Shown here one piece after another: positions 40,241-48,367 of a stretch of DNA of 64,000 nt. Made by a program: the position numbers and the translations under genes. Source of the stretch: Hymenobacter terrestris (GTDB lineage: Bacteria > Bacteroidota > Bacteroidia > Cytophagales > Hymenobacteraceae); contig NZ_JABKAV010000012.1 of NCBI RefSeq assembly GCF_013377905.1, positions 1 through 64,000 of the forward strand. The letters run 5' to 3'. The notes under the pieces were generated by a model. The model was not told the DNA's origin, ran no database searches, and saw nothing but the letters and a program-made list of their open reading frames with translations. The stretch's first letter is position 1; every line of letters starts with the position of its first letter.

Positions 40241-41032
40241 TTAGTAGTTAGTGCCTGACTGCCCCACTGAGGCCGGGGCAGCCGGAGCGCCGACGTGCTG
40301 CTCCCCTATTTCATAGTTCTTCCAGCGCGAGCGAATCCAGCGGAAGCCGAACGTGTCGACCAGTGGTTTCCAGGCCCGGTTCCAGAGGTTGTACTTGGCC
40401 GTGCCCGCGAAGCGCGGGAAGTGGCGCACCGGCAGCTGCTTCACGCGGCCACCCTGCAACTGAACCAGCGCCCCCAGAAAGCGGTGCATCCCGTGGAATA
40501 GCGGCAGCCGGCGGGCATAGTCGGTCTTGATAATTTTCAGCGGGCAGCCCGTATCCTGAATTCCGTCGTTGATGAGCGTGCGACGCACGCCGTTGGCTAC
40601 TTTAGAAGAAAGCTTCTTCACGAACGTATCCTGGCGCTTGGCCCGGATGCCGTTCACCATATCAAACTCAGGAAAGAACTCGAAGAAGCCCATAAAGTCA
40701 AGCGGCGTGGTCTGGATATCGGAGTCGATGTAGCCGATGAGCGTGGTGCGGGCGTGGTCAACACCGGCCTTGATGGCCGTACTCAGCCCCCGGTTCTGGC
40801 TCAGGCTGATAAACTCATAGCCCGACTTGCTACTACACACTTCCCGCAGCAGCGCCAAGGAACCGTCGGTCGAACCGTCGTTCACGAAAAGCACCGTAGT
40901 GGGCACCGGCGTCTGGGCCAGAAACTTGTCCATCTCCACCACAAACTGCCCCAGACTCTCCTCCTCATTATACACGGGCACGAGCACCGTCAGGCTTTGC
41001 TCGGACAGATAGGCGGAATTGGAAGCGGACAT
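40241..41032 (-). CDS. GT2 glycosyltransferase, polyprenyl-phosphate sugar synthase type
   Basis: The 263-aa protein is a GT-A enzyme: LTVLVPVYNEEESLGQFV (about residues 14-31), VLFVNDGSTDGSLALL (the D-G-S-T-D, about 47-62), RGLSTAIKAGVDHA and the metal-binding IGYIDSDIQTTPLDF (D-x-D, about 94-108). It lacks the C-terminal membrane helices of ArnC but shares its core. It probably moves a sugar from a nucleotide donor to polyprenyl phosphate, supplying the GT39 enzyme. It precedes the LAB_N gene on the same strand. Confidence 0.8.
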   Translation of the reverse strand: MSASNSAYLSEQSLTVLVPVYNEEESLGQFVVEMDKFLAQTPVPTTVLFVNDGSTDGSLALLREVCSSKSGYEFISLSQNRGLSTAIKAGVDHARTTLIGYIDSDIQTTPLDFMGFFEFFPEFDMVNGIRAKRQDTFVKKLSSKVANGVRRTLINDGIQDTGCPLKIIKTDYARRLPLFHGMHRFLGALVQLQGGRVKQLPVRHFPRFAGTAKYNLWNRAWKPLVDTFGFRWIRSRWKNYEIGEQHVGAPAAPASVGQSGTNY

Positions 41033-41138
41033 AGAGCGACTGAGAAGAGGAGCCGCAAGGTACGGAAGGTCCCCCGAAAGGTATTTTGGTTACGTAACTG
41101 TGACCTATTGGATAAGGCAGTTTACTCAGGTGATGAAC

Positions 41139-41777
41139 TTACTCCCGGCGCACGCCTCCGGAAATGGTGCTGTGCCGCTCGCGTAGCACCTCCACCACGT
41201 CTTCCAGCGACAGACCCGAAGCCGTCAGCAGGACCACCAAATGGTACAACAGGTCGGCGGCCTCACCTTTGAGGCCCGCCACATTACCGCCCACCGCGTC
41301 GATAACAGTCTCCACGGCCTCCTCTCCTACTTTCTGGGCGATTTTGGGCATTCCCTTGCGGAAAAGCGAGGCGGTGTACGAGTTGGGATCCTCGTCGGGA
41401 AACTGATGGCGACGCTGCACCAGCCGTTCCAATTCCGCAATGAAACCCACGGCCGGGGCCGGGTAGACAGTCTGGTTGGGCTGCTCGAAGCAGCTGGTGG
41501 TGCCGCGGTGGCAGGTGGGGCCGTCGGGAATGGCGCGGATGAGCAGCGCGTCCTGGTCGCAGTCCTCGTGCTCGCTCACTACGGTGAGGTAGTTGCCGGA
41601 GGTTTCGCCTTTGGTCCAGAGGCGCTGCTTGGAACGCGAGAAGAACGTGACACGGCCCGTTTCGCGGGTTACGCGCTGCGCTTCCTCGTTCTGGTAGCCC
41701 AGCATCAGCACCTGGCCCGTGGCAGCATCCTGCACAATTACGGGAATCAGCCCATCGGGCATTTTGGCAAAGTCCAT
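41139..41777 (-). CDS. hisIE: Bifunctional phosphoribosyl-AMP cyclohydrolase / phosphoribosyl-ATP pyrophosphatase
   Basis: The 212-aa protein fuses HisI (about residues 1-110) and HisE (about 115-212). HisI carries IVQDAATGQVLMLGYQNEEA, LWTKGETSGN and the zinc-site segment EHEDCDQDALL, then GPTCHRGTTSCF. HisE carries SYTASLFRKGMPKIAQKVGEE and LLYHLVVLL. It performs steps 2 and 3 of histidine synthesis. It is the last gene of the operon and lies 10 bases after the zinc-ribbon gene. Confidence 0.95.
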   Translation of the reverse strand: MDFAKMPDGLIPVIVQDAATGQVLMLGYQNEEAQRVTRETGRVTFFSRSKQRLWTKGETSGNYLTVVSEHEDCDQDALLIRAIPDGPTCHRGTTSCFEQPNQTVYPAPAVGFIAELERLVQRRHQFPDEDPNSYTASLFRKGMPKIAQKVGEEAVETVIDAVGGNVAGLKGEAADLLYHLVVLLTASGLSLEDVVEVLRERHSTISGGVRRE

Positions 41778-41787
41778 TTGGTGTTGG

Positions 41788-42096
41788 TTAAGTTACCCGA
41801 ACGCTGTCCGCGTAAATTTTTACAAATTCTCGCGCCTCGCGCAGGTTCTCTGGATACCGCACATAACTCCGAACTTCATCAGAGGGCAAAGGCGATACAT
41901 GTTGGTAGAAGAATCCATGCTGAACTAAGAATTCAGCCACCTTCCACTTGGCAGAATCTTGTTTTTTAGGCGGGCGAAAACGATGCGCAAGCACTACTAT
42001 CCCCTTCCCGCAATTAGGGCACACAATAGGTCCAACTAATCCAAATGGAGTGTTGAAAGCTTTTTTGCAAGGAAAACAAACGTGTTTGGCTCCCAT
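41788..42096 (-). CDS. Zinc-ribbon protein inside the his operon
   Basis: The 102-aa protein opens with a C-x-x-C...C-x-x-C zinc ribbon (CFPCKKAFN, about residues 7-15, and CPNCGKG, about 27-33). A basic linker (RFRPPKKQDSAKWK) and a helical C-terminus follow. It lies 21 bases after hisF and 10 bases before hisIE, both without repeats, so it is co-transcribed with them. No role in histidine synthesis is known for this type; I infer a small regulatory or nucleic-acid-binding protein. Confidence 0.65.
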   Translation of the reverse strand: MGAKHVCFPCKKAFNTPFGLVGPIVCPNCGKGIVVLAHRFRPPKKQDSAKWKVAEFLVQHGFFYQHVSPLPSDEVRSYVRYPENLREAREFVKIYADSVRVT

Positions 42097-42117
42097 ATCT
42101 GTTTAAGTATTGAATTT

Positions 42118-42876
42118 CTATAGTCGCATCGGAATACCATCCTGGCGCAGATGTTCTTTCAGCTCGCGGATACCTATTTCGCCGAAGTGAAATATGCTGG
42201 CGGCCAAACCGGCGTCGGCCTGGGCCTGCTGAAACACGTTGGTGAAGTCCTGCTTGGAGCCGGCCCCGCCCGAGGCGATAACCGGGATGGTTACGGCCCG
42301 GCTTACGGCCCCGGTGATGTCGAGGGCAAAGCCATCCTTGGTGCCGTCGTTGCTCATGGAAGTCAGCAGGATTTCACCTGCCCCCCGGTCGGCGGCCTCG
42401 CGGCACCAGTCCACGGCGTTGCGCCCGGTGTTGTTGGTGCCGGCGCGGGTGTACACCTGCCAGCCGTCGGCGGCGTTATAACGGGCATCGGCGGCCACTA
42501 CAATGCACTGGCTGCCGAAGCGGGCGGCCAATTCGTTGATGAGCTCGGGTCGGGCCAACCCGGCCGAGTTGATGCTCACCTTGTCGGCCCCATTCATCAG
42601 CAGCGCCTCCACATCAGCTATTGACCCAATGCCACCGCCCACCGTGAACGGAATGTCCAGCTCGCGGGCCACGTCGCGCACCAGCGCTATCAGCGTGGCC
42701 CGCTTTTGGTTGGTGGCCGTGATGTCGAGAAACACCAGTTCGTCGGCGCCTTCGCGGGCGTAGCGGGCGGCCAGCGCCACCGGGTCACCGGCGTCGCGCA
42801 GCCCCTCAAATTGCACGCCCTTTACGGTGCGGCCATCCTTAATATCGAGGCAGGGAATGATTCGTTTGGTCAGCAT
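42118..42876 (-). CDS. hisF: Imidazole glycerol phosphate synthase, cyclase subunit
   Basis: The 252-aa TIM-barrel protein has the HisF features: [20 protein letters not shown] with the first catalytic Asp (about residue 11), [31 protein letters not shown], a second catalytic Asp region at GRNAVDWC (about 130), and [10 protein letters not shown]. It works with HisH to form IGP and AICAR. The length is standard. Confidence 0.97.
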   Translation of the reverse strand: MLTKRIIPCLDIKDGRTVKGVQFEGLRDAGDPVALAARYAREGADELVFLDITATNQKRATLIALVRDVARELDIPFTVGGGIGSIADVEALLMNGADKVSINSAGLARPELINELAARFGSQCIVVAADARYNAADGWQVYTRAGTNNTGRNAVDWCREAADRGAGEILLTSMSNDGTKDGFALDITGAVSRAVTIPVIASGGAGSKQDFTNVFQQAQADAGLAASIFHFGEIGIRELKEHLRQDGIPMRL

Positions 42877-42896
42877 CTGCTTTTACTTTTTTAATG

Positions 42897-42940
42897 GGTT
42901 GTTGTTGGTTTGTGGGTGATAACCACCGACCAACAACCGA
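42897..42940. repeat. Hairpin-forming sequence between hisF and hisA
   Basis: GGGTTGTTGTTGGTTT at the left pairs with ACCGACCAACAACC at the right around TGTGGGTGATAACC. A related word, GGTTGGTTATCAGATGCTGG, lies in the next gap (43660-43680). Confidence 0.5.
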
Positions 42941-42943
42941 CAC

Positions 42944-43660
42944 CTACAGCCAGGGCCGCAGTTGCTCCAGCGTAATGGTGCCCTCGTAGATGGCCTTGCC
43001 GATAATAGCCCCGTGCATCCCAATGGCAGCCAGCGCCTCCACATCGGCAATGGTCGTGACGCCCCCACTGGCAATAAGTTCGGCGGCGGGAAGCTGCTGG
43101 CGAAGTTCCGTGTACGTGGCCAACGAAGGTCCCTGAAGCTTACCGTCCTTGCTCACATCGGTGCAAATAAAGGTGGTGGCACCGGCAGTGAGGTAGTTCT
43201 CCACGAACTCGCGTAGGGTCCGCTCGCTTTGCTCGGCCCAGGCATTGATGGAAATGTGGTTGTCGCGGTAGTCGGCCCCGATGATGATGCGGTTGGCTCC
43301 GAACGTAGTCAGCCAGCCGCTAACTGTATCAGGTTCGCGCACGGCAATGCTGCCGGCTGTAATCTGCCGGGCACCCGCGTCGAAGGCGGCGCGCACGGCC
43401 TCCTCGCTCTGCAGGCCGCCACCGAAGTCAATATGCAGGCTGGTATGGCGGGCAATCCGTTCGAGCACCGGCAGGTTCACTGGCTGCTTGGCGCGGGCCC
43501 CATCCAGGTCGACGAGGTGCAGGCGCTTGACGCCGGCGGCTTCGAAACGCTGGGCTACAGCCAGCGGGTCGGAGTCGTAGGTGGTTTGCTGAGAAAAGTC
43601 GCCCTCCGTCAGGCGCACGCACTGGCCGTTGATGAGGTCGATGGCGGGAATGATTTCCAT
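42944..43660 (-). CDS. hisA: Phosphoribosylformimino-AICAR-phosphate isomerase
   Basis: The 238-aa TIM-barrel has EIIPAIDLINGQCVRLTEGD with the catalytic Asp (about residue 8), KRLHLVDLDGARAKQP, IDFGGGLQSEEAV, FICTDVSKDGKLQGP with the second Asp (about 128) and ASGGVTTIADVEAL. It performs step 4 of histidine synthesis by an Amadori rearrangement. Confidence 0.97.
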   Translation of the reverse strand: MEIIPAIDLINGQCVRLTEGDFSQQTTYDSDPLAVAQRFEAAGVKRLHLVDLDGARAKQPVNLPVLERIARHTSLHIDFGGGLQSEEAVRAAFDAGARQITAGSIAVREPDTVSGWLTTFGANRIIIGADYRDNHISINAWAEQSERTLREFVENYLTAGATTFICTDVSKDGKLQGPSLATYTELRQQLPAAELIASGGVTTIADVEALAAIGMHGAIIGKAIYEGTITLEQLRPWL

Positions 43661-43729
43661 TGGTTGGTTATCAGATGCTGGTTGTCAGTTATAGGACGGT
43701 CATGCTGCGCTTGGCGAAGCATGACACTC
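43661..43729. repeat. Hairpin repeat between hisA and hisH
   Basis: The gap holds a short GTCATGCTGCGCTTGGCGAAGCATGAC element (inner arms GTCATGCT/AGCATGAC), a shortened form of the long hairpin family. Next to it is a GGTTGGTTATCAGATGCTGG word like that between hisF and hisA. Confidence 0.6.
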
Positions 43730-44323
43730 TTACAGCTTCAGGAAGTTTTCCAGAATGCGGGTGCCTACGGGGCCGCTCTTTTCGGTGTGGAACTGCACGG
43801 CGTAGAAGTTCTCGTGCTGCACCGCGGCACTGAAGGGCGCGGGATATTCGGCTTCAGCAATCGTGTAGTCGCCTACCGGGGCATAATAGCTATGCACGAA
43901 GTACACGAAGTCTGCGGCCTGCAGGCCTTCGAACAACGGGCTGCGCAACTGCTGCAGGTTGTTCCAGCCCATATGCGGGATTTTGTGCTCCGGACCGGCG
44001 GCCGTGAAGCGCACCACATCAAAGGGCAGAATACCCAGCATGTCGGTGCCGCCGCCTTCCTCGGTGTGCCGGCCCAGCAATTGCATACCCAGGCAGATGC
44101 CGAGGAAGGGTTGTGTCAGCGTCGGCAGCAACTCGTGCAGGCCCTGGGCCCGCAACTCCCGCATGGCCGAAGCAGCTTCACCTTCCCCAGGAAACAGCAC
44201 CTTGTCAGCCCGGCGCAGCACGTCGTGGTCGGCCGTGAGGGTGGCCTGCACTCCCAGGCGTTCCAGGGCAAACAGGACCGACTGCACGTTGCCTCCTTTG
44301 TAATCAACTACGGCTATTTCCAT
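43730..44323 (-). CDS. hisH: Imidazole glycerol phosphate synthase, glutaminase subunit
   Basis: The 197-aa class-I glutamine amidotransferase has VVDYKGGNVQSVLFALERLG (about residues 5-24), LFPGEGEAASAM, the nucleophile in FLGICLGMQLLG (Cys about 79), and AVQFHTEKSGPVG with the catalytic His and Glu (about 177-184). It supplies ammonia to HisF. Confidence 0.97.
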   Translation of the reverse strand: MEIAVVDYKGGNVQSVLFALERLGVQATLTADHDVLRRADKVLFPGEGEAASAMRELRAQGLHELLPTLTQPFLGICLGMQLLGRHTEEGGGTDMLGILPFDVVRFTAAGPEHKIPHMGWNNLQQLRSPLFEGLQAADFVYFVHSYYAPVGDYTIAEAEYPAPFSAAVQHENFYAVQFHTEKSGPVGTRILENFLKL

Positions 44324-44511
44324 TTGAATACTCTTAATTGAAAACTCAGCTTATTCATTTGTTTAACATTTGTATAAAAAAATATTCGCCTTTGTTTGCC
44401 CATTCTGAATTCAGCTATTGAAGCAATTTCGCCAGGATCATCACTCAATGGATTCGAGAGGAGAGGCTCTTTGCTTACGGTGCCATGTAATGGGGTTACA
44501 CGTGCCGGTCA

Positions 44512-44549
44512 GTAGCATACCCATTTGTTTATACAAATGGGTATGCTAC
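44512..44549. terminator. 17-bp hairpin between hisB and hisH
   Basis: GTAGCATACCCATTTGT (44512-44528) and its complement (44533-44549) flank the 4-base loop TTAT. The arm overlaps the hisB stop by a few bases. On the minus strand it lies between hisB and hisH, so it may weaken or stop read-through inside the operon. The ~220-base gap also contains AT-rich DNA that could carry an internal promoter. Confidence 0.65.
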
Positions 44550-45664
44550 AAAATACCCTTGGTACTCGGTATTTCCATACGGCCCGCATCACGAACCAGC
44601 GCCATTTTGATGGCTTTGGCTACGGCCTTGAATATGGCTTCAATCTTATGGTGCTCGTTCTGCCCCTCGGCTTTAATGTTGAGGTTGCAGCGGGCCGCAT
44701 CGGCGAAGCTCTTGAAGAAATGGTAGAACATTTCGCAGGGCATATCCCCTATTTTCTCCCGCTTGAACTCGGCATCCCACACCAGCCAGGGCCGGCCCGA
44801 GAAGTCGATGGCGGCTTGGGCCAGCACGTCATCCATGGGTAGCAGGAAGCCGTAGCGAGCCAGCCCGCGCTTGTCGCCCAGCGCCTGGTTGAAGGCTTCG
44901 CCCAAGGCAATAGCCGCGTCCTCGATGGTATGGTGTTCGTCGATGTGCAGGTCACCCTGCACATCAATTTTCATATCGACGCCCGAGTGCTTGCTGAGCT
45001 GATCGAGCATGTGGTCGAAGAAGCCCAGGCCGGTATGCATCTGGGGCCGGCCCTGGCCATCGAGGTTGAGCTCAATGCGGATTTTGGTTTCGTTCGTGTC
45101 GCGCTGCACCACGGCGGTGCGGGCGGGGAGACGCAGGAACTGGTAGATTTTCTCCCAGCTCATCGTCGTGAGGGCGGCGCGCTCGTCGCCCCCCTCCCCT
45201 TCCTCCGGCTGCAGCAGGATAGACTGGCAGCCCAGGTTCTGGGCCAACTCCACGTCGGTCAGCCGGTCGCCGATAACGAAAGAGCCCGGCAGGTCGTAGC
45301 CGCTGGCTTCGCCCAGATACTGCTGCAACATGCCGGTGCCCGGCTTGCGGGTGGGCAGGTTGTCGTGGGGGAAGCTCCGGTCGATGTGCTCGCGCACAAA
45401 CTCCACGCCTTCCGAGCGCAGCACGTCGAGCATCATCGTGTGGGCTGGCCAGAAGGTATCTTCCGGATAGCTGGCGGTGCCTAGGCCATCCTGGTTGCTC
45501 ACCAGCACCAGCTCGTAATCCAGCTCGCGGGCAATGCGCGCGAGGCCGCTAATAGCGCCGGGCACAAACTGGAATTTCTCCCGCGTCAGCGCATCTACCT
45601 GAAAATCCGTCGGCGGCTCGATAAGGATGGTCCCGTCGCGGTCGATAAAGAGTACTTTTTTCAT
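44546..45664 (-). CDS. hisB: Bifunctional histidinol-phosphatase / imidazoleglycerol-phosphate dehydratase
   Basis: The 372-aa protein fuses a HAD phosphatase ([15 protein letters not shown] with the D-x-D, about residues 4-18; [30 protein letters not shown]) to an IGP dehydratase domain from about 175. That domain has the metal-binding [17 protein letters not shown] and [20 protein letters not shown]. It performs steps 6 and 8 of histidine synthesis. The fusion is like that of E. coli. Confidence 0.97.
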   Translation of the reverse strand: MKKVLFIDRDGTILIEPPTDFQVDALTREKFQFVPGAISGLARIARELDYELVLVSNQDGLGTASYPEDTFWPAHTMMLDVLRSEGVEFVREHIDRSFPHDNLPTRKPGTGMLQQYLGEASGYDLPGSFVIGDRLTDVELAQNLGCQSILLQPEEGEGGDERAALTTMSWEKIYQFLRLPARTAVVQRDTNETKIRIELNLDGQGRPQMHTGLGFFDHMLDQLSKHSGVDMKIDVQGDLHIDEHHTIEDAAIALGEAFNQALGDKRGLARYGFLLPMDDVLAQAAIDFSGRPWLVWDAEFKREKIGDMPCEMFYHFFKSFADAARCNLNIKAEGQNEHHKIEAIFKAVAKAIKMALVRDAGRMEIPSTKGIL

Positions 45665-45679
45665 GGGTGGTTTGAGATT

Positions 45680-45792
45680 GTCATGCTGAGCAAAGGCGCA
45701 GGCGCAGCATCTCTACTGTAATACGAATCCTACTGACTGCAACGAAGCGGTAGAGATGCTTCGACTACGGCTGCGCCTTCGCTCAGCATGAC
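45680..45792. repeat. Long hairpin repeat between hisB and hisC
   Basis: It opens GTCATGCTGAGCAAAGGCGC, has GCATCTCTACTGTAATACG in the middle and closes GGTAGAGATGCTTCGACTAC and GCTCAGCATGAC. Arms pair over most of their length. It belongs to the family at 23096 and 53762. Confidence 0.8.
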
Positions 45793-45809
45793 GTGCTTAT
45801 TATACGTTG

Positions 45810-46862
45810 TTACTCCGCAAACTCCCCCAGCGCCCACAGCAACTGCTCGTTCTCGGCGGGCGTGCCCACGGTGAGGCGGAGCGTGCCGGCACAGCCGGGC
45901 TGGGTGGTGCGGTTGCGCACGATGATGCCCCGGGCTACCAGGAAATTGTAGAGAGCCGTGGCGTCGGGCCTGAAACGCACCAGCAGGAAGTTGGCATCCG
46001 ACGGAAACACCTCGGCCACGATGTCCAGCGCAGGCAGCCGCTCGGCCAGCCAGTCGCGGCCCACCAGCAACTGCCGGCGCAGCTGCTCGGCGCGGGGCGC
46101 GTCGTGCAGGGCAGCCAGCGCGTGCTGCTGCGTGGCTTCCGACACGTTGTAAGGGGGCTTGATTTTGTTGAGGTACCCGATGACTTCCGGCGAGGCGAAG
46201 GCCATACCCAGCCGCAGACCAGCCAAACCCCAGGCCTTGGAGAAGGTCTGCAGCACCACCAGGTTCGGAAACTCGGCGAGGCGGGTCGTCCAGCTCGGCG
46301 CTTCGGCGAAGTCAGCGTAAGCCTCATCCACCACTACCAGTCCACCGAAACCCCGCAGAATCTGCTCGATGCACTCGGTGTGCAGCAGGTTGCCGGTGGG
46401 GTTGTTGGGCGAGCACAGCCACACCAGCTTCGCCTTCGAAGCCAACACCCCAGCCACGATTTCGGGCGAGAGCTGAAAATCGGCCGTGAGTTGCAGGCGC
46501 TCCACAGTCACGTCGTTCAGGTTGGCGGCCACCTCGTACATGCCGTAAGTGGGCGGCAGGATAAGCAAGCTGTCCTGGCCGGGCACGCAGGTCAGGCGCA
46601 CCAGCAGGTCGATGGCCTCATCGGAACCGTTGCCGAGGAAAATCTGCGCTGGGCTCACTCCTTTTAGCTTCGCCAACTCGGCTTTAACGGCCCGCTGCTG
46701 CGGGTCGGGGTAACGGTTGAACCGCTCGGGGCCGGCGCTGCCGAGGCTGTTCTCGTTGGCGTCGAGCATCACCTGGGCCTCGCCCTGAAATTCGTCGCGG
46801 GCCGAGGAGTAAGGTTTCATGTCCCGCAGGTTGGGCCGCACGAGGCTATCAAGGTTGAACAT
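45810..46862 (-). CDS. hisC: Histidinol-phosphate aminotransferase
   Basis: With the start at 46862 (MFNLDSLVRPNLRDMKPYSS) the product has 350 aa, the standard length. Class-I/II aminotransferase motifs are MLDANENSLGS, FLGNGSDEAIDLLVR, WLCSPNNPTGNLL, VVDEAYADFA and the PLP Lys segment LQTFSKAWGLAGLRLGMA (about residues 206-223). It performs step 7 of histidine synthesis with PLP. Confidence 0.97.
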   Translation of the reverse strand: MFNLDSLVRPNLRDMKPYSSARDEFQGEAQVMLDANENSLGSAGPERFNRYPDPQQRAVKAELAKLKGVSPAQIFLGNGSDEAIDLLVRLTCVPGQDSLLILPPTYGMYEVAANLNDVTVERLQLTADFQLSPEIVAGVLASKAKLVWLCSPNNPTGNLLHTECIEQILRGFGGLVVVDEAYADFAEAPSWTTRLAEFPNLVVLQTFSKAWGLAGLRLGMAFASPEVIGYLNKIKPPYNVSEATQQHALAALHDAPRAEQLRRQLLVGRDWLAERLPALDIVAEVFPSDANFLLVRFRPDATALYNFLVARGIIVRNRTTQPGCAGTLRLTVGTPAENEQLLWALGEFAE

Positions 46863-46967
46863 AAATCTCAGATTTTGCGAATTTTTCAGCTGATTACGCT
46901 GATTCATTATACGGTTGAACGTCATGCTTCATCTGGCGGCGTCCGCTTACCGAAGCACGATTGTCTA
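46863..46967. repeat. Repeat-like sequence between hisC and hisD
   Basis: The gap holds CAGATTTTGCGAATTTTTCAG followed by CTGATTACGCTGATTCATTA. This is a degenerate form of the CAGATTACGCAGATT type of intergenic repeat. A fragment GTCATGCTTC...GAAGCACGA recalls the long hairpin family. Confidence 0.45.
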
Positions 46968-48278
46968 TTACTCCTGCTCCCCGCCGGCCAACGCCTCCAG
47001 CCGGAGCGTGACGGCGCGGGCGTGGGCACGCAGACCCTCGGCTTCGGCCATCGTTTCCACCACGGGCCCCACGTTGCGCAAGCCTTCGGGAGTCAGGCGC
47101 TGGAAGGTAATTTTCTTGAAGAACGAGTCGAGCGAAACACCGCTGTAGTTGCGGGCGTAGCCGTTGGTGGGCAGCGTGTGGTTGGTACCCGAGGCGTAGT
47201 CGCCTACGGCTTCGGGCGTGAGGTGGCCCAGAAACACCGAACCGGCGTTGGTGACGCCCGCGGCCAGCGGCTCGGGGTTTTCCACAGCCAGAATCAAGTG
47301 TTCCGGGGCGTACTCGTTCGAGAAATCCAGCATTTCCTGGGCATCGCGCAGCAGAATGGCCCGGCTTTCCGTCAGGGCCTGAGCGGCCACTTCGGCCCGG
47401 GGCAGTTCGCGCAGCTGGCGTTCCACTTCGGCTTTGGTTTGCTCCAGTATATATAAGGAGTCGGAGAGCAGAATAACCTGCGAATCGGGTCCGTGCTCGG
47501 CCTGGCTGAGCAGGTCGGCCGCCACGAAGGCGGGATTAGCTGAGGCGTCGGCCATCACCAGCACTTCCGAGGGACCAGCCGGCATATCAATGGCCACGCC
47601 GTAGCGGGTGGACAGTTGCTTGGCGGCCGTTACGTAACGGTTGCCGGGACCGAAAATCTTGTCTACGGCCGGCACCGATTCGGTACCACCGCTGAGCGCA
47701 GCCACGGCTTGGGCTCCGCCGGCTTTTACTATCGTATCAATACCGAGCAGCTGGGCCGTGAACAGGATAACCGGGTTCACCGCGCCATCCTTCTGGGGCG
47801 GCGTGCAAAGCACAATGTTCGGGCAGCCCGCCAGCTTAGCCGGCACGCCCAGCATCAGCAGCGTACTAAACAGCGGCGCCGTGCCGCCCGGAATGTAGAG
47901 GCCTACCCGCTGCACAGGCACCGCCCGCCGCCAGCAGAGTACGCCCGGCATGGTTTCTACCCGCTCCTCAGCTGGCACCTGGGCTTCGTGGAAGCGCAGA
48001 ATATTGGCGTGAGCCTGCCGGATGGCCGCCTGGAGCGCGGCCGGAACCTGGGCTTCGGCGGCGGCCAGCTCCTGGGCCGAAACGCGCAGACCGCCCGCGG
48101 CAGGCAAATCGGCCCCATCGAACTGTTGGGCATAATCGAGCAGGGCCGCGTCGCCGCGTTGGCGCACGTCCTCAAAAATCTGCTGCACGCGCTGGGCTAC
48201 ATCGGCGCCCTGCTGCTGGGCTGCCCGCTGCTGCAACCCGGCCCACTCTGCCCGCAAAGGATATTGAATGAGATTCAT
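46968..48278 (-). CDS. hisD: Histidinol dehydrogenase
   Basis: The 436-aa protein has the HisD features: a WRRAVPVQRVGLYIPGGTAP segment (about residues 109-128), GGAQAVAALSGGTESVP, DKIFGPGNRYVTAAK, IDMPAGPSEVLVMADASANP, LLSQAEHGPDSQ (zinc-site Gln and His) and the C-terminal HTLPTNGYARNYSGVS. It performs the last two oxidations to histidine with NAD and zinc. All sites look intact. Confidence 0.97.
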   Translation of the reverse strand: MNLIQYPLRAEWAGLQQRAAQQQGADVAQRVQQIFEDVRQRGDAALLDYAQQFDGADLPAAGGLRVSAQELAAAEAQVPAALQAAIRQAHANILRFHEAQVPAEERVETMPGVLCWRRAVPVQRVGLYIPGGTAPLFSTLLMLGVPAKLAGCPNIVLCTPPQKDGAVNPVILFTAQLLGIDTIVKAGGAQAVAALSGGTESVPAVDKIFGPGNRYVTAAKQLSTRYGVAIDMPAGPSEVLVMADASANPAFVAADLLSQAEHGPDSQVILLSDSLYILEQTKAEVERQLRELPRAEVAAQALTESRAILLRDAQEMLDFSNEYAPEHLILAVENPEPLAAGVTNAGSVFLGHLTPEAVGDYASGTNHTLPTNGYARNYSGVSLDSFFKKITFQRLTPEGLRNVGPVVETMAEAEGLRAHARAVTLRLEALAGGEQE

Positions 48279-48285
48279 TTGGGAT

Positions 48286-48366
48286 AGTGCTTGGTGCTTA
48301 GTTGGTAGTGCTTAGTGTAATCCTAGCTCCTATTGCCAAGCACTAGGCACTACCAACTAAGCACTA
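48286..48366. repeat. Long hairpin repeat between hisD and hisG
   Basis: GTGCTTAGTTGGTAGTGCTT on the left pairs with AGGCACTACCAACTAAGCAC on the right around CCTAGCTCCTATTG. The word family (GCTTAGTTGGTAGTGC) is different from the GTCATGC type. Confidence 0.65.
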
Positions 48367-48367
48367 A

